The notes below the pieces were generated by a model that was not told the DNA's origin, searched no databases, and was given only the letters and a program-made list of their open reading frames with translations. DNA of 64,000 nt from Sphingomonas lenta (lineage in GTDB: Bacteria; Pseudomonadota; Alphaproteobacteria; Sphingomonadales; Sphingomonadaceae), in NCBI RefSeq assembly GCF_002288825.1, contig NZ_NSLI01000003.1, positions 248,001 to 312,000 on the forward strand, written 5' to 3'. The translations under genes and the position numbers were made by a program. Below, piece by piece: positions 50,190-58,427 of this stretch; positions within the stretch are counted from its first letter, which is position 1, and the number at the start of each line of letters is the position of its first letter.

Positions 50190-51465
50190 GCTCGGTCGCG
50201 GAGGTCGGGGCGTTGCGCACGGCGAGCGCGAACGCGAGCACGGCCATGACGCCGGTCACCGTGCCGACGATCGCCAGCGCGGGCGCGAGATGAGCCTCGC
50301 CGCCGAGCAGCTCGCTCACCGCGGTCACCAGCGTGGGCGCGATGCCGAAGCCGATCAGGCCGGCCACCGCGACGAACAGCCCCACGGTGAGCCCGCGCGC
50401 CTCGTTGGGGATCAGGGTCGTGATCGCCACGGAGGTGATCAGCCCCGTGATCGTGCCGCAGAGCACGAGCGTCCCGAACAATATCGCGAACAGCGTCACG
50501 TCGCCCGCGACGGGGAAGATCGCGGCGGGCGCACCGATCGCGGCGGCGACGACCGCACCGAGCAGGACGCCCCCGCGCCGGCCGCCGCGCTGCCCCCAAT
50601 CAGCGGCGAGCCCGCCCAGCACGGCGCCGCCGAGGCCGGTGCCGAGGATCAGCGCGCCCATCCAGCCGGCGAACTGGTCGGGCTGGAGCCCGAACTCGCG
50701 GCCGAGCACGGGCGCGGCCCAGACCAGGGCGGCATGGTCGGCCATGACGACGCTGACCTGGCCGATGAAGAGCGGCACGAGGAAGGCGGCGCGGGCGCGC
50801 AGCTCGCCCGCGACGACGCGCAGCGGCGCGCCCGCGGCGGCGGCGACCTCGCGTCGCGGCGGCTCGCGCAGCGTGAGGAGCGGCAGGAGGGAGACGAGCA
50901 GCAGCCCCGCAAGCGCCAGGTGCGCGGCGCGCCAGGGCACGAGGCCGAGCGCGCCGTCGCCGAACAGGCCGAACAGCGCGCCCGTCAGCGCGAAGCCCGC
51001 TGCGATGCCGACCGTCTTGCCCAAGGTCACGACCGTCATCGCGCGGCCGCGCCGCTCCGGCGTGCAGAGGTCGGCGCCGAGCGAGAGCGCGGCGGTGAGC
51101 GCGCCGGTGGTGCCGATCCCCGTCAGCATGCGCGCGACGAGCAGCGACCCGGTCCCGGACGCGTAGGCGGTCATCAGCGTGCCCGCCGTCCAGACCACCG
51201 CGAGCGCGAACAGCAGGCGCACGCGGTTCCAGCGGTCGACCAGGATGCCGACGGGCACGGAGAAGAGCACCAGCGGCAACGCGCCGCTGACGCCCTGCAC
51301 GAGACCCAGCGCGTGGTCGCTGAGCGCGAGATCGGCCTTGGCGGGCTCGGTCACCGTGCCGAACGAGCCCAGCGCGGCGAACCCGGAGGCCATGGCGATC
51401 GCGAGCACGGCGAGCGGCCAGGCGGCGCGGGCGGGGATGGGGGCGGTCTGGGCTGCGGTGGCCAT
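50170..51465 (-). CDS. MFS transporter
   Basis: A 431-aa polytopic protein with about 12 transmembrane helices, GILVDRWNRVRLLF loop between helices 2 and 3, RMLTGIGTTGALTAALSLGADLCTPERRG in the first half and ADWGQRGGRRGG in the second. It fits the broad drug/metabolite MFS group. Its stop lies within the operator region of the AraC gene. In this locus it may export or import hydroxy acids; sequence does not show substrate. Confidence 0.82.
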   Translation of the reverse strand: MATAAQTAPIPARAAWPLAVLAIAMASGFAALGSFGTVTEPAKADLALSDHALGLVQGVSGALPLVLFSVPVGILVDRWNRVRLLFALAVVWTAGTLMTAYASGTGSLLVARMLTGIGTTGALTAALSLGADLCTPERRGRAMTVVTLGKTVGIAAGFALTGALFGLFGDGALGLVPWRAAHLALAGLLLVSLLPLLTLREPPRREVAAAAGAPLRVVAGELRARAAFLVPLFIGQVSVVMADHAALVWAAPVLGREFGLQPDQFAGWMGALILGTGLGGAVLGGLAADWGQRGGRRGGVLLGAVVAAAIGAPAAIFPVAGDVTLFAILFGTLVLCGTITGLITSVAITTLIPNEARGLTVGLFVAVAGLIGFGIAPTLVTAVSELLGGEAHLAPALAIVGTVTGVMAVLAFALAVRNAPTSATEHLSDRS

Positions 51466-51512
51466 CAGAAAGGGGTTCCGTAGGGGGAAGTGGTCGACGT
51501 TAGAACCTAGTC

Positions 51513-51644
51513 GTCACCCCGGACTTGTTCCGGGGTCCATCGTCGTCCGCGCAATCCGTTTGCGGGCGCGCACGACCGTTTGCCCCCACGCTCGCGGGCG
51601 GTTCGTCCGGACAGCGATGGACCCCGGAACAAGTCCGGGGTGAC
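51513..51644. repeat. REP-like element with 30-bp perfect inverted arms
   Basis: Arms at 51513-51542 and 51615-51644 are perfect 30-bp complements (start GTCACCCCGGACTTGTTCCG), with a 72-bp loop. It lies between the MFS and D-lactate-dehydrogenase genes. This is the palindromic repeat type spread through sphingomonad intergenic regions. Confidence 0.8.
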
Positions 51645-51675
51645 GGAGGCGGGTGGAGAGCGGGGCCGCTGGTGC

Positions 51676-53076
51676 TCACAGGGCGAAGATCTTGCCGGGG
51701 TTGAACAGGTCCTTCGGGTCCAGCGCCCGCTTGAGCGTCCGCATCACGTCCACCGCGTCGCCCAGCTCCGCCACCAGCCAGTCCTGCTTGCCCAGCCCGA
51801 TGCCGTGCTCGCCGGTGCAGGTGCCGTCCATCAGGAGCGCGCGCTCGACGAGGCGGCGGTTGATCCGCTCCACCTCCTCCATCTCGTGGGGTGCTGCGGG
51901 GTCGACCGAGAAGATCACGTGGAAGTTGCCGTCGCCGACATGGCCCAGGATGGTGGCGGGCACCGACGATTGCTCCAGGTCCGCGCGCGTCTCGAGGATG
52001 CACTCGGGCAGGCGGCTGATCGGTACGCACACGTCGGTGGTCCAGCCGACCGCGCCGGGACGCATGTTGACCGCGGCGTAATAGGCTTCGTGACGCGCCT
52101 TCCAGAGCCGGGCGCGTTCCTCGGGCCGGTTGGACCAGCTGAAGTCGCTTCCGCCATTGGCGGCCGCCAATGCGCCGACATTCTCGATCTGCTCGGCCAC
52201 GCCCGCGGGCGAGCCGTGGAACTCGAAGAACAGCGTCACGACTTCGGCCAGGTCGAGCTTGGACCAGCGGTTGACGGCGCGGATCTGCGCCTCGTCGAGG
52301 ATCTCCACGCGGGCGAGCGGCACGCCGAGCTGGATCGACTGGACCACCGTGTCGACCGCGCCTTGCAGCGTGTCGAAACCGCACACGGCCGACGAAATCG
52401 TCTCCGGGATTGGATGAAGGCGGAGCGTCACCTCGGTGATGATGCCGAGCGTGCCTTCGGAGCCGACATAGAGGCGGGTTAGGTCGTAGCCCGCCGCCGA
52501 CTTGCGCGCGCGGCGGGCGGTGCGGATGACCTGGGCGTCGGGCGTGACCACCGTCAGCGACAGCACCGCCTCGCGCATCGTGCCGTACCGGACGGCGTTG
52601 GTCCCGCTGGCGCGCGTGGAGGCCATGCCGCCGATCGTGGCGTTGGCGCCGGGGTCGATCGGGAAGAACAGGCCCTGGTCGCGCAGGTGCAGGTTCAGCT
52701 CCTCGCGCCGGCAGCCCGCCTGGACGGTGCAGTCGAAATCCTCGGCGTTCACTTCGAGGATCGCGTTCATCTCCGACAGGTCCACGCTCACCCCGCCGCG
52801 CACCGCGAGCGTGTTGCCCTCGATCGAGGTGCCCGCGCCGAAGGGGACAATCGGCACGTCCGCTTGCCCGCAAAGGCGGACGAGGTCGACCACGTCCTCC
52901 GTCGAGCGCGCGAACACGACGGCGTCGGGGAGCATGGGGGTGAAATGCGCCTCGGAGCGGCCGTGCTGCTCGCGCATGGCGTCGGTGAGGTGCGCTTGCA
53001 CGCCGAAGCGGTCGACGAGGCGGGCGAGGAACGCCGGGTCGAGCGGCGCGCGGGGCGGGAGCGGGTCGTGGCGCAT
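51676..53076 (-). CDS. FAD-linked oxidase, D-lactate dehydrogenase (cytochrome) type
   Basis: A 466-aa protein with FAD_binding_4 domain (about 50-225): VPIVPFGAGTSIEGNTLAVRGG, DPGANATIGGMASTRASGTN and YVGSEGTLGIITEVTLRL. The C-terminal FAD-linked oxidase domain includes LGHVGDGNFHVIF and GTCTGEHGIGLGKQDW. It matches D-lactate/glycolate oxidase-type enzymes. Its start is 4 bases beyond the TonB receptor stop, so it is co-transcribed with it. Paired with the FMN enzyme, the locus can oxidise both enantiomers of a hydroxy acid (inference). Confidence 0.88.
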   Translation of the reverse strand: MRHDPLPPRAPLDPAFLARLVDRFGVQAHLTDAMREQHGRSEAHFTPMLPDAVVFARSTEDVVDLVRLCGQADVPIVPFGAGTSIEGNTLAVRGGVSVDLSEMNAILEVNAEDFDCTVQAGCRREELNLHLRDQGLFFPIDPGANATIGGMASTRASGTNAVRYGTMREAVLSLTVVTPDAQVIRTARRARKSAAGYDLTRLYVGSEGTLGIITEVTLRLHPIPETISSAVCGFDTLQGAVDTVVQSIQLGVPLARVEILDEAQIRAVNRWSKLDLAEVVTLFFEFHGSPAGVAEQIENVGALAAANGGSDFSWSNRPEERARLWKARHEAYYAAVNMRPGAVGWTTDVCVPISRLPECILETRADLEQSSVPATILGHVGDGNFHVIFSVDPAAPHEMEEVERINRRLVERALLMDGTCTGEHGIGLGKQDWLVAELGDAVDVMRTLKRALDPKDLFNPGKIFAL

Positions 53077-53080
53077 GGCG

Positions 53081-55255
53081 CTAGAACCGCACGGTCCCGC
53101 GCACGCCGACGCGACGGCGCAGGCCCTGGATGGCGACGTTATTCTGGAGCGGGGCGGGCAGCCCGGCGCGGCGGAGCAGCGAGGCGTCGACGTAGGTCTC
53201 GATATATTCCTCGTCGAACAGGTTGGTCGCGTAGGCGGCGACCTCGAACTTGTCGTTGCGCCAGCCGATGCTCGAGTTGACGAGGTAGTAGGGCTCGAGC
53301 AGCGGGATCGAGTTCACGTCGAGCGAGCCGCCGACGCGGTCGCCCTTGGCGATCACGTTCGCGTCGAAGAACAGGCGCTGATCGTCGCGGAACGGCACCT
53401 CAACGTTCGAGCCGATCGTGTAGTTGGCGTCGGGCACGAACAGGATGCGGTCGCCCGGATAATCATAGCCGGTGATCCGCCGGAACTCGGTCGCGTCCTT
53501 CACACGCGCGTTGAGCAGCGTCGCATTGGCGTAGACGCGCCACCAGTCGGTTACGCGGAAGCTCAGCTCGGCCTCCGCGCCGTAGCTCTTCACGTCGCCG
53601 GAGTTGAGGTTGACGGCGACGAAGCCGACCGGCTGGCCGGTCGCCGGGTTGCGGATGGTCGACGGCGCCAGTGCGTTGGAGCCGATAAAATCCTTATAGT
53701 CGTTATAGAAGACGGCGACGTCCGCCGACAGCCGTCCGCCCAACGCGGTGGTCTTGGCGCCCGCTTCGTAGGTCCACACCTTGTCCGAGCGGTAGACGAG
53801 GTTGGGCGCCCCCGGACCGTTCTGGCCGCCGCCGCGCACGCCGCGCGCGACCGACAGGTAGGTCATGAAATCGGGGTTCCAGCGCTTGGTCAGCGTGACG
53901 CGGGGCTGAAGGTTCTCGTCCTTGTAGGCGGCGGGGAGCCCCGCGGTGGACGCGTCGAGCGTCTGCCAGTCGTAGCGGAGGCCGACCGCCAGATCGAGGC
54001 CGTCGCCGAGCTCGAGGAAGCCCGTGCCGAACACGGCGACGTTCTCGTTCTTCGAGTCCGCGGCGACGGGGGCCGTGAAGTTCAGGGGCACGATCCGTGT
54101 GGTGCCCGAGGAGTCGGTGGTCGTGCGGCTGTAGAACACGCCGACGAGCGTGGAGAAGGCGTCGGTCCAGCGTGTGTCGAAGCGCGCCTCGCCCGTATAG
54201 GTCTTGAGCGTGCGCCGGTTGGTGCTGCGCAGGAAGTCGACGGGGCCGAAATCGCCGTCGCTGGCGCCTTCCGTGTCGCTCTGGTTGTAGGCGCCGATCA
54301 GCGTGGCGGTGGTGTTCAGCGAGTCGATCTCGAACTCGCCCTTGGCGTTCACCGCATAGTATTCGACGGTCGCCAGGCTGCGCTGGTTGGTGCGGCCCTC
54401 CAGCGAATAATCGCGCGGGCCACGGACGGGGTAGTAGGGCGTCTGCCCGCCGAACACCTTGTCGTAGCTGCCGTTGACGGTGAACGTGGCCCAGGACGCC
54501 GGCAGGAAGCGGATCGTCGCGTTGACGCTCTCGGTCTCCAGCGGGTTCTGGTCGCCGCCCGCCAGCACGTTGCGCGCGAAGCCGTCGGCGGTGGTGTAGC
54601 CGGCCGCGACGCGGAACTGGAGCAGGTCGGGGACGATCGGCCCCGACACGCTGCCCGACACGGTGGCGAAGTTGTCACCCGTCGCGAGCGCGCCGTCGAC
54701 GCGGCCGCGCCACTCGTTCGACGGCTGGCGGGTGATGACGTTGATCGCGCCGCCCAGCGTGTTGTTGCCGAACAAGGTGCCCTGCGGCCCGCGCAGCACC
54801 TCCACGCGAGACACGTCCACGAGCGGCGTGTTCAGATAGGTGGTGTTGGGCTGGTAGATGCCGTCGATGAAGATGCCGACGCCCGGCTGCACGGTGTCGA
54901 TCAGCGTGGTGCCGATGCCGCGGATCGACAGCTGCGCGCGCGTGACGGAGTCCGAGTTGATGTTGAGGCCGGGCGTGTAGGCGGCGACGTCGCGCACCAG
55001 CACGATCTGCTGCTGCTTGATCGCGTCGCCGGAGATGGCGGTGACCGCGATCGGCACGTCCTTCAGCGACTCCTCGCGCTGGCGGGCGGTGACGACAATG
55101 TCGCTGGGCGCGGGCGAGGTCGGCGCGTCCGCGTCGATCTGCGGATCGGCGGGCGTGCCCTGGTCGCTGGACTGCGCGCCCTGGCTGTCCTGCGCCCAGA
55201 CAGGCGCCGCGGCGAGCGCGAGGGCGGTGGTGGCGAACAGGGCGGTCAGGCGCAT
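53081..55255 (-). CDS. TonB-dependent receptor
   Basis: A 724-aa receptor. Signal peptide (...APVWAQ), DIVVTARQREESLKDVPIAV, plug motifs RDVAAYTPGLNINSDS, LSIRGIGTTLIDTVQPGVG and VLRGPQGTLFGNNTLGGAIN, barrel ending VGVRGTVRF. It is preceded by two palindromic operators (55289-55303 and 55320-55334) within 80 bases of its ATG. Gene order makes it the likely uptake route for the ester or acid handled by this locus. Confidence 0.9.
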   Translation of the reverse strand: MRLTALFATTALALAAAPVWAQDSQGAQSSDQGTPADPQIDADAPTSPAPSDIVVTARQREESLKDVPIAVTAISGDAIKQQQIVLVRDVAAYTPGLNINSDSVTRAQLSIRGIGTTLIDTVQPGVGIFIDGIYQPNTTYLNTPLVDVSRVEVLRGPQGTLFGNNTLGGAINVITRQPSNEWRGRVDGALATGDNFATVSGSVSGPIVPDLLQFRVAAGYTTADGFARNVLAGGDQNPLETESVNATIRFLPASWATFTVNGSYDKVFGGQTPYYPVRGPRDYSLEGRTNQRSLATVEYYAVNAKGEFEIDSLNTTATLIGAYNQSDTEGASDGDFGPVDFLRSTNRRTLKTYTGEARFDTRWTDAFSTLVGVFYSRTTTDSSGTTRIVPLNFTAPVAADSKNENVAVFGTGFLELGDGLDLAVGLRYDWQTLDASTAGLPAAYKDENLQPRVTLTKRWNPDFMTYLSVARGVRGGGQNGPGAPNLVYRSDKVWTYEAGAKTTALGGRLSADVAVFYNDYKDFIGSNALAPSTIRNPATGQPVGFVAVNLNSGDVKSYGAEAELSFRVTDWWRVYANATLLNARVKDATEFRRITGYDYPGDRILFVPDANYTIGSNVEVPFRDDQRLFFDANVIAKGDRVGGSLDVNSIPLLEPYYLVNSSIGWRNDKFEVAAYATNLFDEEYIETYVDASLLRRAGLPAPLQNNVAIQGLRRRVGVRGTVRF

Positions 55256-55288
55256 GCAGGTCTCTCCAACGGCGGTGGATCGACGCCC

Positions 55289-55334
55289 ACCTGTCAGAAA
55301 GGTCCTAGCAGGCGAGAGTACCTGTCAGAAAGGT
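55289..55334 (-). promoter_or_regulatory. Paired palindromic operators before TonB receptor gene
   Basis: ACCTGTCAGAAAGGT occurs exactly twice, at 55289-55303 and 55320-55334, 31 bases centre to centre (about three helix turns). It has the same ACCTnTCnGAnAGGT form as the pair at 50152-50189, which links the receptor to the regulator unit. Confidence 0.78.
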
Positions 55335-55381
55335 CGCACGGCTTTGCCGATCGGCTCGGAGGCTTGGCCGATCGGCGGGGC

Positions 55382-56143
55382 TCACCAGCAGGTATAGCCG
55401 CCGTCGGCGAGTACGATGCTGCCCGTCATGAGGCTGGCGGCGTCGGAGGCGAGGAACAGGACCACGCTCGCCACCTCCTCCGGTTCGCCGAGGCGGCCCT
55501 GGGGCGTGCCGTCGATCCAGCGGCGGTACATTTCGCCCGTGCGGTCGGCGAAGGCGTTGAGCGGCGTCGCGATGTAGGTGGGCGCGACCGCGTTCACCCG
55601 TACGCCGCGGGGCGCCCACTCGGCGGCGAGGCTGCGGGTGAGCTGGTGCACGGCGGCCTTGGACGCGTTGTAATAGCTCTGCGGCTGGGGACGGTTGACG
55701 ATGAAGCCCGACATGGAGCCGATGTTGACGATGCTGCCCTTGCCCGCCGCCAGCATGTGGCGGCCGAAGGCGCGGGCGCACCAGAAGGTACCGTTCAGGT
55801 TCACGTCGAGGACGTTGAGCCAGTGCTCGTCCGCCACCTCCTCGGCGGGCGTCTCCGAGCGCGCGATGCCGGCGTTGTTGACGAGCACGTCCTGCGGTCC
55901 GAGCCGGTCGGCGACCTCCGTGACCTGGTTCGATCGCGTGACATCGAGGACGACGCCGTCGGCGGGATGTTCCTTGGCGCGGAGCTCCTCGAGCGCGCGG
56001 TCCAGCAGCGCGGCGTCGCGGTCGGCGATCGTGACGCGCGCGCCGGCCTCGGCGAGCGCGTCGGCGCAGGCGAGGCCGATCCCTTGCGCGCCGCCAGTGA
56101 CGAACGCGGTCCGGCCGTCGAGGCGGAAGCGGTCCAAGTACAT
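55382..56143 (-). CDS. SDR-family dehydrogenase
   Basis: A 253-aa short-chain dehydrogenase: cofactor site FVTGGAQGIGLACADAL, NNAGIARS, catalytic Ser in IGSMSGF, YxxxK in YYNASKAAV and C-terminal SIVLADGGYTCW. ATG 56143 lies 11 bases after the carboxylesterase stop, so the two are one unit. Likely oxidises an alcohol or hydroxy compound released by the esterase; sugar-alcohol-type SDRs also look like this. Confidence 0.88.
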   Translation of the reverse strand: MYLDRFRLDGRTAFVTGGAQGIGLACADALAEAGARVTIADRDAALLDRALEELRAKEHPADGVVLDVTRSNQVTEVADRLGPQDVLVNNAGIARSETPAEEVADEHWLNVLDVNLNGTFWCARAFGRHMLAAGKGSIVNIGSMSGFIVNRPQPQSYYNASKAAVHQLTRSLAAEWAPRGVRVNAVAPTYIATPLNAFADRTGEMYRRWIDGTPQGRLGEPEEVASVVLFLASDAASLMTGSIVLADGGYTCW

Positions 56144-56154
56144 GGGATGATCCT

Positions 56155-57648
56155 TCAGGGCAGGAAGCGGGCGGCGGGCATGACCGGCTCGTCCACCGTG
56201 CGGTCCTGGCCAAGCTGGTGGACGTGCCGACTCTCGCGCGTGAACTCGGGCCAGGGCAGCGTGCCGTCGCGGGCGAACTCGACCCAGATCCGGTGAACGC
56301 GGGTCGCGAGCTCCTGCGGCGGGTCCTCGCCCAGGAGCCCTTCCGGGCCCGTGCAGCTGGCGAGGCTGTCGAAGACGAAAGGCAGCTCCACGCCGTGCGC
56401 CGCGCCGAGCTCGCCGCCGTAGCGGGGCGAGCGCCAGTCGAACTCGTACATCCAGGTGCGGCCCTGATGCTCCTCGGCGAAGCGGCGCGCGGGCCAGCGG
56501 AAGACGAGGTCGTTGAGCGCGCGCGCCAGCACGCGGCCGGGCCGGTCCCGCCCGAGACCGTACGCCTTGAGCACGGCCCAGGCATTGGGCTGCGAACGGC
56601 GCAGCACGAGCCAGGCGAGCGCGCGGCCGACCTTCTCCCGCACGCCGGTGGGCACGAGGTAGAGGTTCATCTCTTCGGCGTTCGTGCCGATGAGCACGTC
56701 CACCTGCGATCCCGCACCCTTCTTCAACGCCTCCAGCGGGCGGTCCGGCAGCACGTCGTCGCCGTGGACGGGGACGAAGCGGCTGATCCCGAACACGGGC
56801 TCGCGGCCGTCGCTCCCCCGCAGGTTGAGGCGCGTGGTGGGCAGCGATATCTTCTCCACCGCGTCCAGCGCGTCGCCCGGCGCGACGGAGGCGAAGCCGG
56901 CGCGGTCGGGGGCGACGCGGAGCAGCTTGGCGAGCTTGCGGACGAGGCGCTGGGCGACGGGAATCTCCCGCGTCATCGCGCCGTGGCCGCTCTGGATGAC
57001 CGCGCGGCGGAACAGGCCGGCGGCGAGCGGGGAGCTGACGAGGTCGGCGATCGCCATCGCGCCAGCCGACTCGCCGAACACGGTGACGTTGTCCGGGTCG
57101 CCGCCGAACAGGGCGATGTGGTCGCGCACCCATCCGAGCGCCGCGATCATGTCGCGCAGTCCCAGGTTGGTCGGCACGCCGGGCACGGGCAGGAAACCGT
57201 CCACGCCGAGCCGGTAGTTGATCGCGACATAGACCACGCCGTCGCGCGCGAAGGTCGCGCCGTCCTGCACGCTCGCGTTCTTGGACCCGACCAGGAAGCC
57301 GCCACCGTGGATCCACACCATGACCGGCAGGCCGCTCGCGCCGTGGGCGGGGCGGAGCAGGTCGAGCGTCAGGTAGTCGCCGCCGGGCGTCCAGCCCGAC
57401 CCGATCAGCGGCGCGACGTCCAGGCCCGGCAGCCCCCGCCCGCGCTGCGGCGCGTTCGGACCGGGCGCGGTGCAGTCGCGCACGCCGGTCCAGGGCCGGA
57501 CGGGTCGGGGCGGCTCGAAGCGGTGCGCGCCCACCGGCGGTGCGGCATAAGGTATGCCGGTGAAACGCTCCACGGCGCCGCGCTGCTCGCCGCGAACGGC
57601 ACCGGCGGGAAGGGTGAGCTGGACGGGCTGGGCGGGGAGCTCAGGCAT
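56155..57648 (-). CDS. Type-B carboxylesterase
   Basis: A 497-aa carboxylesterase/lipase: FTGIPYAAPPVG and VMVWIHGGGFLVGSKN (oxyanion hole), nucleophile elbow VFGESAGAMA, acidic residue near IGTNAEEMNLYL and catalytic His in AAHGVELPFVFDSL. No clear signal peptide. It heads the minus-strand set esterase-SDR, upstream of the receptor and hydroxy-acid oxidases, and probably releases the acid or alcohol used by them. Confidence 0.87.
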   Translation of the reverse strand: MPELPAQPVQLTLPAGAVRGEQRGAVERFTGIPYAAPPVGAHRFEPPRPVRPWTGVRDCTAPGPNAPQRGRGLPGLDVAPLIGSGWTPGGDYLTLDLLRPAHGASGLPVMVWIHGGGFLVGSKNASVQDGATFARDGVVYVAINYRLGVDGFLPVPGVPTNLGLRDMIAALGWVRDHIALFGGDPDNVTVFGESAGAMAIADLVSSPLAAGLFRRAVIQSGHGAMTREIPVAQRLVRKLAKLLRVAPDRAGFASVAPGDALDAVEKISLPTTRLNLRGSDGREPVFGISRFVPVHGDDVLPDRPLEALKKGAGSQVDVLIGTNAEEMNLYLVPTGVREKVGRALAWLVLRRSQPNAWAVLKAYGLGRDRPGRVLARALNDLVFRWPARRFAEEHQGRTWMYEFDWRSPRYGGELGAAHGVELPFVFDSLASCTGPEGLLGEDPPQELATRVHRIWVEFARDGTLPWPEFTRESRHVHQLGQDRTVDEPVMPAARFLP

Positions 57649-57845
57649 GCGCCCCCGCTAGCAGATCAACGCGCGGGTGCGCGTCGCGCCGCTTTGCAGC
57701 CAGAAAGGAAGACGATGCAGCACGGCTCAGCGGTAGCAGGTCCCGGCGCTCGGCCGCTTCTTGGCGATCGTCGTCGTGCAGGGAGCCCGCCAAGACGGTT
57801 CTCATGCTGCGATGTTTAGATGCAAGCGGACAGGCCAGGCCGCGC

Positions 57846-57920
57846 GGTACGCGTGAACGAGCGTCCGGTTTCAGGGGCGTCCCAAGCGGGACCGAACGTC
57901 CGCATCCGGGTCTACGCCGC
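57846..57920 (+). repeat. Dispersed 75-bp repeat, copy B
   Basis: Second copy of the repeat at 21661-21735, same orientation, four mismatches. It overlaps the 3' end of the Rrf2 fragment, so both copies touch broken genes. Confidence 0.75.
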
Positions 57921-58178
57921 TCTCGGCGGGAACAGCGCAAGCATGTCGACACGTCGGACCAACAAGTCCTCCAGGGTGTAGCGGTCGAGCACGGCCATAA
58001 ACGCGGTCAGCGCTTCAGCCAGCACTCCGGTCAGACCGCAAGCCGGCGCGATGACGCAGTCGCCGCAGTCGACCAGATCGAGACCCTCTTCCGTGTGCCG
58101 GACCAGCAAAGGCGAGGTCCAGCGGCGAGTGGCCCATCGCTCGTCTCCACGGAGCCGGGTCGGCACGTCGTCGATCAC
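57912..58178 (-). pseudogene. Rrf2/NsrR-type regulator fragment (N-terminal HTH missing)
   Basis: An 88-codon frame on the minus strand. VRHTEEGLDLVDCGDCVIAP followed by ACGLTGVLAEALTAFMAVLD and RYTLEDLL is the C-terminal part of an NsrR-like Rrf2 regulator, including the three-Cys iron-sulphur site. The N-terminal winged HTH is absent; the bases above read as unrelated sequence (RGDERWATRRWTSP). Probably a decayed gene, though a free iron-sulphur peptide cannot be excluded. Confidence 0.65.
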
Positions 58179-58427
58179 GTGCAGGTCTCGACGACCGGTC
58201 AGCGCTCATGGTGCTCGCAAGCGAAGATAGGCTCGTGGACAGCTAAGTCGCCGGGCGGCCATGAAGCTCGATCTCGACGATCACGAAGATGAGCCGGCCT
58301 CCGACGAGCGGGCACCCGCTCGTCTGCGCCGACGCAGTTTGGTATCACGCGGGGCGCTTCCCTAGTCTCCGATCAGCCCGCAACGTGAACGGTGGCGAGG
58401 CTGCGGGTCACATGCTAATCGGGAGGG

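Larger units (their letters stand above)
57649..58427. other. Intergenic region with repeat and gene fragment
   Basis: Contains the dispersed repeat (57846-57920) and the Rrf2 fragment listed separately. 58180-58427 holds no gene that I can support apart from the leader of the LacI gene. Confidence 0.5.

Noticed and set aside
52502..56296. Plus-strand open frame of over 1200 codons antisense to the D-lactate dehydrogenase, receptor and SDR
   Set aside because: Same effect: no motifs, extreme composition, and fully explained by real genes on the minus strand.
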